DNA of 64,000 bases from Agaribacillus sp965228415 (GTDB lineage: Bacteria; Bacteroidota; Bacteroidia; Cytophagales; Cyclobacteriaceae). The stretch is from positions 8,308,001-8,372,000 of the forward strand of contig OZ245814.1 of the NCBI GenBank assembly GCA_965228415.1, written 5' to 3'. The translations under genes and the position numbers were made by a program. The notes under the pieces were generated by a model that saw nothing but the letters and a program-made list of their open reading frames with translations, did no database searches and was not told where the DNA came from. Every line of letters begins with the position of its first letter. Positions within the stretch are counted from its first letter, which is position 1. Below, in pieces: positions 9,301 through 16,968 of the stretch.

Positions 9301-12300
9301 CATTAAGTGCGGCGATGACACTTTGAAAACAAGCGTCCAAAATACTTGGATGCAGTAAATATTCGTGATTAGTGACTATTGATTTATGCGGTTTTACCTT
9401 TACCAGCAGTTCTGTATCACCTTTACATTTGATCTCTTGAATACCTCTGAATACAGGACCGTATTTCAAACCAATGGCATCCAGTTGATCATAGATTCCT
9501 TCGATGCTCTTCTCTTTTTCAAAAGCTTGGAGCGTAGATGAAAAAGGTGTTTTATCATTGTTGTTATCGATACAATCAATCACTTTTGCCGATGCATGCT
9601 GAGTCCATGACTTACTTTCACCGTTATGGGAAAATATTTCGCACATGGAGCTTGAAGGATTAAATGTGGTATTCAAATATTGAACCTCATTGTTATTGAA
9701 TATCAACACATTACTAAATCGGACATCTTTTAAGGTACATGGCGCCGTACCATTCATTTTTTGATGCATGGCCAGCATCGCTTCTACATAAGCTGCACCG
9801 GGAAGTACTACCGCACCGGAAACAATGTGATCCTGCAGATAGGGTAAAAACTGCTCATTTACTTCCATCTCAAAGGAAGGAAGGTGATAAGGGTACGTTT
9901 GGTTTAAGAATGGATGACCTTCCAATCCTAGCCTATCTTCCCGGGAGGAGTTACTTTCCGAGTAGTAGCTTTGGTTTTCCCATTCATACAATGGTAGTTT
10001 TATGTAGTTGCCACCAGTAAAGAATTTTGACCAGTCTATTGAGTATCCAATCGCATAAAAATGAGCAAGGTTATCAAAAATGTGTTGCTCTTCATCCTCT
10101 TTTCTTCTCAATGAAAAAAGAAGGTTGACCTTTTTGTTTAGAAGATCCACACATTCATTGATAGAATGCCTTAATACCGGATGGGGCCCCACCTCAAGCA
10201 TAGTGTCGTATCTATGCGAAAGCGTCTGGATGATGGTATCTGCAAATCTCACGGGTTGTCGTACGTTGTTCCACCAATACGTATTGCCAAATGAAGTCCC
10301 CTTTATTTCTCTGGCTGTCACCGTGGAATAAATCGGAATTTTTGACGGTTGGGGAGAAATGGCAGCCAGGGACTCCAATAACTCTTCTTTTAGTGTGTCC
10401 ATTTGGCAAGAGTGATAAGCGACATCTACCTCTAACATTTTATTGAAAATATTCAACTCCGTTAGCTGGTCACTTATCTGTTGAAGGCTCTTGGTTTCCC
10501 CTGCTACTGTAACGGTGCCTGGACTGTTTATTGCAGCAATAGAAACATCGTCGTAATTTTCTATGTACTGATTTACTTGAATTTCAGGAAGCCCTATTGC
10601 CAGCATCGTTCCCCGACCGGCGGCTTTTTGTTGGATCCTGCTTCTATGATAACTTACGGTCAAGCCATCTTTTAATGTTAGTGCCCCGCATATATATGCT
10701 GCCGTCACTTCCCCTACTGAATGGCCCACCACGGCATCAGGTGTAATGCCAAAGGAAGCCCAAAGTTCAGTTAATGCTGCCTGTAAAAAGAAATTGGCCG
10801 GCTGTGCAAACTGGGTTTCCTTGATTCTTGAATCTTCTTCTTCCTTTAGTAGTTCTTCAACCATACTCCAGCCTGCAATAGCTCGGAACACTTCATCATA
10901 TTCGTGCCATTTTTGTTTGAACAGTTCACTGGAATGATACAACTCACGACCCATTGCAAACCATTGAGGTCCCATTCCTGTGAAAACAAAAAGTTTAGGA
11001 GAAAATTCAGCTGAAGCAGTATGGGTTTGCACACCTTTTACACTATTTCCCTGGGCAAATTCATCCAACTGGCACTTGAGTTCATCCATCGAATTAGCTA
11101 CAAATACAGCCCTTGTATTTAGTTGGGATCTTCTGTTGAGCAAAGAATATAGTGTGTCTGCGTAATTATCCTCAGTAATATGTGATGCTATTTTTCCGGC
11201 ATATGCCCTCAACGAATAATCACTTTTAGCTGATAATGGTAAAATGCAAATGTGGGACTTTTTCACTCCTGGTGGCAATGTCTTTTGCTCAATAGTTGTA
11301 TTCGACAATAACACATTGGCATTAGTTCCTCCATACCCGAATGAATTAACCAAACCGTATCTTTCCTGCAGGTCAGATAATTTTCTTAAATCAGTAGACA
11401 CCTTTAGTTTCGCATTGTCAAAGTCAATTTGTGGATTTGGGTTTTTAAAATGAAGATTTGGTACCGTTTGGTTATTCTTTAAAACCAAAGCAGCCTTCAT
11501 AAAACCAGCCACACCAGAGGCCGCCTCGAGGTGACCTATGTTTGTTTTCACTGAACCGACAGTCACCTGATCCTCTTTGGTAACCTTTTCTTTTATTACG
11601 GTATCCAAAGCAGAAAATTCTATCGGATCTCCGGTTGGGGTACCTGTCCCATGTGCTTCTATGTAGCAAATAGCATTTGGGTCAACCTCGGACTGATCAA
11701 TAACTTTTCTCAAAAGCTGCTTTTGGGAATCTCCGTTTGGTACAGTAATTCCTTCAGTTTTACCATCCTGATTGCTTCCTGTCTGATGGATGATTGCATA
11801 AATAATATCATTATCCGCTAATGCTTCTTCCAATGGTTTGATTAGCACTACTCCGACACCTTCTCCTCTGACATATCCCTGAGCATCCGCATCGAATGTT
11901 TTACATCTGGAATGACTGGACAAAAATTGTCCCTTACTCATGACGATGGGGTACTCCGGTTTGAGCATCAGGTTTGCCCCACCTGCAATTGCCATTTTGG
12001 ACTCACCGGACCAGATGCTTTGACAGGCATAATGGATTCCTACCAAAGAAGAAGAACAGGCCGTATCTATAGAAATACTAGGCCCTCTTAAGTCTAATGT
12101 ATATGAAATCCGATTAGACAACATTGCCATTGTAGAGCTGGTAGCTATCGGGGATTTAATTTGATTTCGGTTTTTATCACCAAACTGTATCAGTTTATTG
12201 TCCAGTGTAAAACCTCCTATAAAAACACCTGTATCGCTTCCTCTGAATTTTGATTCAGGTATTCCTGCATCTTCAAACGCCTCCCAGGTGGTTTGAAGTA

Positions 12301-12589
12301 ATAACCTTTGTTGCGGATCCAATGTTGCAGCCTCTAAAGGGCTGATCCCAAAAAATAACGGGTCAAATTCTGTAACATCTAAGGTTAAAAAACCAAACTG
12401 TGATGAGAGCGTCTTGCCTTGTCTGTTCTTATTCTGGCTAAAAAAACGCCTGTTATCCCATCTGTTTTTGGGAACATCGATAATAGCATCAGTTCCTGAT
12501 TTTAATAAATCCCAAAATTGTTCGGGGGTATTGGAATTGCCTGGAAATCTGCAACCAATTCCAATAATGGATAATTTTACTCGTTTCAT
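6311..12589 (-). CDS. Highly reducing type I polyketide synthase, KS-AT-DH-ER-KR-ACP
   Basis: This single open frame of 2092 residues is a complete reducing module. Ketosynthase (about 1-430): nucleophile Cys178 in SIDTACSSSLV, His313 in EAHGTGTPTGDP, His353 in NIGHLEAASG. Acyltransferase (about 530-830): Ser624 in GHSVGEV, and the specificity-region motif AYHSC near 725-729, which is not a standard malonyl or methylmalonyl signature. Dehydratase (about 885-1165): His921 in HIVSGAVVLP and Asp1085 in HPSILDACFQ. Enoylreductase (about 1395-1715): NGTGGVG at 1534-1540. Ketoreductase (about 1725-1960): TGGTAGFG, an LDD motif (1821-1823) typical of B-type KRs, and Tyr1878 in QGNYVAAN. ACP: Ser2042 in GVDSLI. 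All catalytic residues look present, so it should make fully reduced chains, probably iteratively, such as a lipid-like acyl chain. No thioesterase domain is fused, and the separate thioesterase downstream is broken. No tailoring genes, phosphopantetheinyl transferase or acyl-AMP ligase lie nearby. Confidence 0.95.
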   Translation of the reverse strand: MKRVKLSIIGIGCRFPGNSNTPEQFWDLLKSGTDAIIDVPKNRWDNRRFFSQNKNRQGKTLSSQFGFLTLDVTEFDPLFFGISPLEAATLDPQQRLLLQTTWEAFEDAGIPESKFRGSDTGVFIGGFTLDNKLIQFGDKNRNQIKSPIATSSTMAMLSNRISYTLDLRGPSISIDTACSSSLVGIHYACQSIWSGESKMAIAGGANLMLKPEYPIVMSKGQFLSSHSRCKTFDADAQGYVRGEGVGVVLIKPLEEALADNDIIYAIIHQTGSNQDGKTEGITVPNGDSQKQLLRKVIDQSEVDPNAICYIEAHGTGTPTGDPIEFSALDTVIKEKVTKEDQVTVGSVKTNIGHLEAASGVAGFMKAALVLKNNQTVPNLHFKNPNPQIDFDNAKLKVSTDLRKLSDLQERYGLVNSFGYGGTNANVLLSNTTIEQKTLPPGVKKSHICILPLSAKSDYSLRAYAGKIASHITEDNYADTLYSLLNRRSQLNTRAVFVANSMDELKCQLDEFAQGNSVKGVQTHTASAEFSPKLFVFTGMGPQWFAMGRELYHSSELFKQKWHEYDEVFRAIAGWSMVEELLKEEEDSRIKETQFAQPANFFLQAALTELWASFGITPDAVVGHSVGEVTAAYICGALTLKDGLTVSYHRSRIQQKAAGRGTMLAIGLPEIQVNQYIENYDDVSIAAINSPGTVTVAGETKSLQQISDQLTELNIFNKMLEVDVAYHSCQMDTLKEELLESLAAISPQPSKIPIYSTVTAREIKGTSFGNTYWWNNVRQPVRFADTIIQTLSHRYDTMLEVGPHPVLRHSINECVDLLNKKVNLLFSLRRKEDEEQHIFDNLAHFYAIGYSIDWSKFFTGGNYIKLPLYEWENQSYYSESNSSREDRLGLEGHPFLNQTYPYHLPSFEMEVNEQFLPYLQDHIVSGAVVLPGAAYVEAMLAMHQKMNGTAPCTLKDVRFSNVLIFNNNEVQYLNTTFNPSSSMCEIFSHNGESKSWTQHASAKVIDCIDNNNDKTPFSSTLQAFEKEKSIEGIYDQLDAIGLKYGPVFRGIQEIKCKGDTELLVKVKPHKSIVTNHEYLLHPSILDACFQSVIAALNGQEVAPGAFIPTKINFVHFHATPKLNEYIYCHAEIIETAYEYLIANMTLIGEDGTVIAQLEGLNCKAIESNAQSEQRDLNELFYEFNWKNIPLPQGEPDLENETILFFGPLSEKSKSLLSGLKFYGAEVIYMDQFDKKLIEKYKNVFTKLIYAPLLGEKRALSYQAIQEITFPLLPVFQSIKEKDLVQLVILTLDGHQVLDTDDININSGALLGLNHVIGNEHTNISPLTIDVDEYNLENPKSILLQLSRADGDEDIALRGSKRFVRSLSKPSEPKVLNFSRKAAADEPFQIINKKGKGIEGFAMVESSITEPSEDEITLEVKSTSLNLKDVLKINGQISQDALKNSYFQNSIGMEVVGTVIKKGKNVADINIGDDILTLAKHGGFTRYLTAKPDFYIKKATTLSFDEMNIAIPFITAWHALVDKADLSEGETILIHNGTGGVGLAAIQIAKKLNAKIITTTSTEEKKAHLRAEGVEHILYSRNLDYVKDVMDITDGKGVHVVLNAISGESLVQSFELLADYGRFIEIGKKDIVQNNGLPMQTFNRNVSFFHIDIDQMFLQRPKKIRELFHTLYTKFQEEGYKPIPVTSFPAKDIKEAFRFMNKSKHIGKVTLNFEEGEVELSMPKSGINSEGAFLITGGTAGFGFEIAKWLIGKEVKKVVLCSRSGVKDQKKQVFIDQVNQAGTTKVEIYQLDMINVDEVTDLIHSLSQDTIALKGIFHGAMVLDDAFMKDLDEERFLRVMNPKVLGAINLHNALGSYPLDFFLCFSSISALIGNVGQGNYVAANAFLDNFSHWRNAQNLVCTSLNLGVLAEVGVVSRNEHVGQMMDSAGIRGFDTQTALRSLDYILSEKPAQISFFDVNWEVWSSINPKLANSSRFRSIVGQFSDTDALSEELKSLVQEVEGCDEKDRPGVILDKTTVAFAKVMKMNPDSINPDEEINLMGVDSLISVEVGRAIKASLGVDLSIMELLNGPSLKQLSEIILSRIESHLIGVVEN

Positions 12590-12902
12590 GTTTTGGTGTT
12601 TTGGTTTTTGGTTTTTCTCGTAAAATGATTTTAATCCTAAACGGATTCTGTGCTTATTGCATACAACAGATTAACTTGGATAAGTTATTTTGCTTCATCT
12701 CTATTGACGTTTATTTCAATGATAGAATAGAATGTTTTAAAACCGATTCAACATCAAAAATCAATTTTGATACCTACTATATTCAATCTAATTAGTATGG
12801 TCCAGCTTATGGACATTCCATAATTTCAATAGGTTAGATTTTAGCTAATTGAATTTTTGTATTGCAAACATTTAAAGGTAGGACAGGAAGGCCCAAACAG
12901 CT

Positions 12903-12940
12903 GTGCGAAAAACGCCAAAACCTATGCAAAAAACGTCAAG
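12903..12940. promoter_or_regulatory. Direct repeat with 21-bp period upstream of the polyketide synthase
   Basis: GTGCGAAAAACGCCAAA (12903-12919) and ATGCAAAAAACGTCAAG (12924-12940) repeat on the same helix face, about 315-350 bp before the PKS start. The spacing suits a dimeric regulator such as a LytTR-type protein, but the consensus match to LytTR sites is only partial. Confidence 0.35.
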
Positions 12941-13136
12941 CGTGAGATTGGTTAGAGAATGATGGCACCCAAAAACAGGCTAAGCCTGTCCTCTTAATAA
13001 TCTGGAAATCATTAAGTTATAAATTTTATTTCATGTGTACGTTATCAAATTTCAGTTTCAATGCGAGTGCATTGTACATTAGGGGTTTATACAGATACAG
13101 GCCATATTTATCATATCATTGCATATTCATGCATAA

Positions 13137-13202
13137 TGACCACCCAAAATTATGAAGCTGACCTCCTCATATCATGATGTTGACCATCTGATATGAAGTG
13201 CT
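13137..13202. mobile_element. Three 22-bp iterons resembling an IS21-family end (relic)
   Basis: TGACCACCC, TGACCTCCT and TGACCATCT start at 13137, 13159 and 13181, an exact 22-bp period. The rest of each unit is similar too (AT-rich with ATGA). Multiple TGACCnCC-type terminal repeats about 20 bp apart are a hallmark of IS21-family ends, where IstA binds. No istA/istB frame remains nearby, so this would be a solo end. Alternatively they are operator iterons for a regulator. Confidence 0.4.
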
Positions 13203-13243
13203 TTGCGTTAAAGCTTTGCTTTGCAGTTTTCAACAAAAAGACT

Positions 13244-13289
13244 GTTCGATTGCTTTCTATCAAACCTCGTCTAAAGCCGTTTGATATTG
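13244..13289. repeat. Dispersed degenerate repeat, copy 1 (partner at 20020-20065)
   Basis: Aligns without gaps to 20020-20065, with about 34 of 46 positions identical by hand count; the shared core is CCGTTTGATATTG. In one frame both copies encode a peptide ending K-P-x-x-x-P-F-D-I, so they could be remnants of the same coding sequence. Each copy lies roughly 55-100 bp upstream of a copy of the repeat family at 13390-13469. Confidence 0.5.
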
Positions 13290-13389
13290 ACCATTGACCG
13301 GAAATAACAAAGAACTTTTTAAACCAAGCGTAAGCCCATCAGGACTGCTGAGCACTACTTATACGTTTCCCACACAAATAGGAATATTA

Positions 13390-13469
13390 CTAAAATCCGT
13401 TTTATTAAAGTTTTTAAAATAAAAATATACACTACATTGTGGTGTATAGCGAGTTATTAGCAACAATTG
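13390..13469. repeat. Dispersed ~75-bp repeat, copy A
   Basis: Contains AAAATC, then TTTTTAAAATAAA, then the hairpin CACTAC-ATT-GTGGTG, then TATAGCGAGTTATTAGCAAC. It is similar along its length to copy B (29215-29294); copies C (20116-20195), D (28017-28053) and E (21210-21235) are partial or more diverged. Confidence 0.65.
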
Positions 13470-13696
13470 AAGACCATCATTCAATCAATAAGCTGATTGA
13501 CATCAATTAAGGAAGCGAACTAATCCAATAAAATGCTGTGATTAAAAAAAAGTAGCGAATTTGGTTTCATTCATGGCGTGGTTGCTCAAAATTGCATATA
13601 TTTACAGTGCAATAAATGATTTATACTTTGAGAGTTATTCTGAAATTTATAGTAGCTTAATAATTAGCCATTAAACCCTAAGGCTAATAATTCTTT

Positions 13697-13716
13697 GTTC
13701 GGATATTCTTCCGAAC
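13697..13716. terminator. Perfect 7-bp hairpin
   Basis: GTTCGGA-TATTCT-TCCGAAC forms a perfect 7-bp stem with a 6-nt loop. On the minus strand it is followed by an AT-rich run, so a weak terminator is possible, but no adjacent gene end requires one. Confidence 0.3.
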
Positions 13717-13898
13717 CAATTTTCATTTAATCAATTTTTCGTGTGTTGGTTTATCAGCACTGACACTGGCTGTTGAGGTTTTTCAGCTTAGTTATTCATA
13801 TGCTTTAGCGGTACGGATGACTAGCTCTGAATTAGCGGGATTTAGACCTGCGATCACATACGAATCTTACATCAATTAAGTACAAAATATAATTATTC

Positions 13899-14420
13899 AT
13901 GAAAAATCAAGAAGTTAAAAAGAACCCGGAATTTTTAGAATACGTTTTGAAATTGAACGGAGACATAGAACTTAATAAAGCATTACAAATAAGTCTGAAT
14001 CGAATTAATGAATTAGACATTGCTCAATTGAATAGAATTGGCTTGAAAGTATACGACGTTGATAAATGGACTGTAAACAAAATATTACAACATTTAATAG
14101 ACTGGGAAAGAATTTGGTGTTTCAGAGCAATAATTTTTGCTCGTGGAGAAGGAACCATCCCGGATGCACATGATCAGGAAATAATGGGCAAAAATTCAAA
14201 TGCAGATGAACTGTCAATTGAACAGTTGATAAATGAACTTCGAATTGTACGCCAATCAACAATAATGATGTTTGAATCATTTAATAAAAAAATTCTTGAA
14301 ACAAATTGTGTGTTTTTTGAGTATGAAATGCCTTTGTACACCATTGGATTGACAATAACGGCGCATCAAATCCATCATTTCAACATAATAAAAGAAAGAT
14401 ATTTACCATTGGATAAATAA
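13899..14420 (+). CDS. DinB-like four-helix metal-binding protein
   Basis: The 173-residue product has no signal peptide and is mostly helical. The segments KILQHLIDWERIW and TAHQIHHFNIIKERYL carry the spaced His residues that form the metal site in DinB/YfiT-type proteins (PF12867 and relatives), a superfamily that includes thiol-dependent S-transferases. Length is typical. It is a lone gene in a repeat-rich zone: a repeat copy lies upstream (13390-13469), and an inverted TTGCTAAC-type motif follows it. It was probably acquired as a single-gene unit. Substrate unknown. Confidence 0.75.
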   Translation: MKNQEVKKNPEFLEYVLKLNGDIELNKALQISLNRINELDIAQLNRIGLKVYDVDKWTVNKILQHLIDWERIWCFRAIIFARGEGTIPDAHDQEIMGKNSNADELSIEQLINELRIVRQSTIMMFESFNKKILETNCVFFEYEMPLYTIGLTITAHQIHHFNIIKERYLPLDK

Positions 14421-14445
14421 AGTTTGAATTAACTATTACTATTAA

Positions 14446-14552
14446 TTCGTTGCTAACAAACCACATAGCATATGCCTCTACTTAGTCACTTGATACTAAT
14501 GTCCAAAACCGATACTTTAGTAGATATTAAATAAGTTCAGAGGCACTTGCTA
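14446..14552. repeat. Inverted junction motif plus imperfect palindrome after the DinB-like gene
   Basis: TTCGTTGCTAAC at about 14446-14456 is close to the reverse complement of the GTTATTAGCAAC end of repeat A (13453-13464), so inverted motifs flank the DinB-like gene. TAGCATATGCCTCT (14466-14479) and AGAGGCACTTGCTA (14539-14552) then form a 14-bp imperfect stem with two mismatches. The layout resembles an integron attC site, but the core differs from GTTRRRY. Confidence 0.4.
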
Positions 14553-14589
14553 TATCTGGGCATTGTGAGTAATAGATAAGCTACCGGTA

Positions 14590-14991
14590 ATGAATATTAA
14601 AACGCTTTTAACTGTGGCATTTTTGGCTTGCGGTACATGCCTGGCTTTTGGACAGGATTTTAAAGATGAGGAAGCTACCGTTTACACCAAAAGACTAAGC
14701 ATGTTGGAAGGCGAAAAATATAATAAAGTAAAGGAATGGGCTAAAACAAATCCTTTAATCCTTCAAATCCAAAATGATTCAAGCGCCTATTATGATGAAA
14801 TTGTAGTTATGGCAACAACGCGAAGGAAAAACGCTAAAAACGAGTTTATTTTTAGCAATAAGAAGTTAGAATTACAATTGATGGGGCGCAATGAGAGTAA
14901 AAGACTCTTTACGTTTTTCTATGATTTCAAATATGATCTCAAAAGGAATAAAGTATCATCATCCAAACTTATGAAAAGAGTTCAATATTAA
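14590..14991 (+). CDS. Small exported protein of unknown function
   Basis: This 133-residue product begins with a clear signal peptide (MNIKTLLTVAFLACGTCLAFGQ, cleavage probably after FGQ) and is otherwise rich in Lys, Glu and Asn. The mature part starts DFKDEEATVYTKRLSMLEGEK. Its end, FTFFYDFKYDLKRNKVSSSK, alternates charged and aromatic residues. No known family was recognised. It is probably periplasmic. It is a single gene between repeat-bearing gaps, with no visible operon partner. Confidence 0.6.
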   Translation: MNIKTLLTVAFLACGTCLAFGQDFKDEEATVYTKRLSMLEGEKYNKVKEWAKTNPLILQIQNDSSAYYDEIVVMATTRRKNAKNEFIFSNKKLELQLMGRNESKRLFTFFYDFKYDLKRNKVSSSKLMKRVQY

Positions 14992-15037
14992 CCTACAACT
15001 CACAACCGGTACGTTGGGCTCCATTATTTTATAAGGC

Positions 15038-15085
15038 GGATGTGCAAGATCCGGGTCGTTTCAATGGATATCAAGTAGAAAGCGC
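15038..15085. repeat. Dispersed repeat family G, copy 1
   Basis: ATCCGGGTCGTTTCAATG followed by ATCAAGTAGAAAG is similar to 16754-16809 and, for the second half, to 24081-24109. All three copies are in gaps between single genes of this accessory zone. Confidence 0.45.
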
Positions 15086-15206
15086 CAGGGGATGCAGCCA
15101 ATACAAATATGAATATTATTAAAAATCCGCTGGATGAAAGTTTTTAAATAGCGATACATGACATCTCGGTGAATTGCAAATTGTTGCACACAAACAAAAA
15201 TGAACC

Positions 15207-15605
15207 GTGAAGAAAAACGAAATAAACAGAAATTACTTTGGGCTGAATTTCATTGCCACAGGAGCTGAAACAAATGGCAAATATTTCCTGAGTAAAACCG
15301 TAATACCGGCTGGGGATTCCGGCCCCCCGCTTCACTCACATTCCAAAGAAGACGAAAGTTTTTTCCTGACAAGTGGAAAATTGAAGTTTGCTATAAATGG
15401 AAAAGAGATTGAGCTAAAACCGGGTGAGTTTTTGAACATTGAAAAAGGTGAAAAACATACCTGGAAAAATGATTCAAATGAAGATGCAGAACTAATTATT
15501 ACCTTCGCCCCGGCAGGAATTGAAAATATGTTTGTCGAACTCGACCGGGATATTGGCAATATTAAGGAAATAGGCATTAAATACGGAACAGATTTTGAAC
15601 TGTAA
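15207..15605 (+). CDS. Cupin-domain protein
   Basis: The 132-residue product is one small beta-barrel cupin domain. Motif 1 is visible as PPLHSHSKEDESFFLTSGKL, with two His and Glu in the usual G(X)5HXH(X)nE arrangement, and motif 2 as PGEFLNIEKGEKHTWKN, with the third His. The metal-binding residues are therefore present, and such proteins include small isomerases, dioxygenases and sensors. The start is GTG; the nearby ATG at 15200 is in another frame. No signal peptide, so cytoplasmic. Substrate cannot be assigned. Confidence 0.82.
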   Translation: MKKNEINRNYFGLNFIATGAETNGKYFLSKTVIPAGDSGPPLHSHSKEDESFFLTSGKLKFAINGKEIELKPGEFLNIEKGEKHTWKNDSNEDAELIITFAPAGIENMFVELDRDIGNIKEIGIKYGTDFEL

Positions 15606-15806
15606 GTATAAATGCCGGTTTACTGCAGGGTATATTAAATCATGGCTTACTAGCGCAGGTCCCTTGGTCCTATGCGGATCTGACGCTAACCAAAGCTTTT
15701 AACACCTAATCAACCCACAAACATTATTTCCACCAGTCCATATCTGCACTGATATTGACAGGTATTTGAGTATTTATAGTCCTGCCCCTAAAATATACAC
15801 CCGATC

Positions 15807-15837
15807 TTACTGGATTATCATGAATGTAATTCAGTAA
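15807..15837. terminator. 11-bp hairpin in the gap after the cupin gene
   Basis: TTACTGGATTA (15807-15817) and TAATTCAGTAA (15827-15837) pair along 11 positions with one G-T wobble and a 9-nt loop. There is no T tract directly after. It may end transcription of the cupin gene 200 bp upstream or act as an RNA structure. Nothing else is seen in the 15606-15967 gap. Confidence 0.3.
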
Positions 15838-15967
15838 CCAGCGATTATTATAACTTTATTTTTACAAGAATAAATTTTCGCTAAATTAAATCAATATTGT
15901 TCCGAATAGCACCGGAGCAGAGGATTTAAGTAAACAGGTGATAAAACATTATATTATTAGCACATAT

Positions 15968-16540
15968 ATGAGGAACCTGCAACTATTAGTCATAATAATC
16001 ATAGTAAGCTCCTGTAGCTTAACTAAAACCTCATTGTTGTACCCTTCATTTGACCAACTTACCTTAGATGATGTTGAGGAAATTGAACGGACATCAGAAG
16101 ACATAACACCGGATCATTTAATAAGTATCGGGACAGGTATTTATCCCAACAAAAATAACTATAAACTTCAAACTCCGAAAACGTACAAACTCAAGGAAAA
16201 CAAAGGGTTAACTCTGGAAACTGAGTATTTCCTCGATTCGAAAAACACTGTTAGAGTGGTTCTATATCAGTGGGACTATTCTAAAAACAAAAGTTTCCTA
16301 ACCAATAAGGAGAGGAACAAGAAGTTTAAAATTTTCAAAGCAAAGTTTGACCAACTTGTTGCTAGTTTAACCTCTAAACTCGGTGAACCAACAGATATTG
16401 AACTTGGATCTGAAAATAATCCCGAAAACTATAGAGGTGGGATACAATGGCTTTATGGGAGCAAGAATGCATATCTTTTTGTGTTTGGTAACGACCTAGG
16501 CGAATATAGGCAAATAAGACTGGCAATTTATGGAGACTAA
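15968..16540 (+). CDS. Putative lipoprotein of unknown function
   Basis: The preferred start is the ATG at 15968 rather than 15938, because MRNLQLLVIIIIVSSCS is then a well-formed lipoprotein signal with Cys at the end of VSSC. The mature protein is about 175 residues with no recognised domain. It contains a charged region (NKERNKKFKIFKAKFDQL) and a C-terminal GGIQWLYGSKNAYLFVFG stretch that looks like beta-structure. A single gene with long gaps on both sides; the downstream gap holds two repeat copies. Confidence 0.6.
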   Translation: MRNLQLLVIIIIVSSCSLTKTSLLYPSFDQLTLDDVEEIERTSEDITPDHLISIGTGIYPNKNNYKLQTPKTYKLKENKGLTLETEYFLDSKNTVRVVLYQWDYSKNKSFLTNKERNKKFKIFKAKFDQLVASLTSKLGEPTDIELGSENNPENYRGGIQWLYGSKNAYLFVFGNDLGEYRQIRLAIYGD

Positions 16541-16713
16541 ACCTGCAGCAACAATACATTTGAATGAACGGGGTTTTACCGGTTACGAAACTTTGGCGTC
16601 ATTTGGAAAACTCGCCGCTATTAATAAATTTAAACTATGGTGTGACTATGTGCTTGTGGTTAGGATAATGCTTTCTAATCCTCCTGGTCGGTAGTGTTCT
16701 ATAAAAAGGAAGT

Positions 16714-16753
16714 AACTGGTCGTAGAATCCTCTACGTCTTTTTATTTTTTAAA
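16714..16753. repeat. Dispersed repeat family F, copy 1
   Basis: ACTGG, then ATCCTCTAC, then TCTTTTTATTTTTTA is nearly the same as 23192-23231. It is followed immediately by a family G copy. Confidence 0.5.
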
Positions 16754-16809
16754 GCTGATACGCAGGATCTGTGATCCGGGTTATTTAATGAGCATTAAAT
16801 AGAAAATGA
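16754..16809. repeat. Dispersed repeat family G, copy 2
   Basis: GATCCGGGTTATTTAATG followed by ATTAAATAGAAAATG matches 15038-15085 and the end of 24081-24109. It lies in the 428-bp gap 16541-16968, which holds no gene. Confidence 0.45.
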
Positions 16810-16968
16810 AAGCCTATCTTACGAACCTGAAAGAATCTTACAATCTAATTGAATGTTTTTTTGCGTTTATGCATGAAAATTGCCAGTTTGTGTTGAGCTT
16901 TACTCGTAAACCTACTATACAACAATATTATTGATTTCTTCTGAAATTGATTACTATTAAATAGACGC

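Larger units (their letters stand above)
12590..13898. other. 1.3-kb gene-free region upstream of the polyketide synthase
   Basis: No convincing coding frame is present on either strand. The stretch holds a 17-bp direct repeat (12903-12940), three 22-bp iterons (13137-13202), two copies of dispersed repeat families (13244-13289 and 13390-13469) and a 7-bp hairpin (13697-13716). It would contain the promoter of the polyketide gene, but I could not find a clear TAnnTTTG box on the minus strand. Confidence 0.6.

Noticed and set aside
12601..12795. 64-codon plus-strand ORF in the gap upstream of the PKS
   Set aside because: Low-complexity hydrophobic translation, no motif, and no fit to a known small protein.
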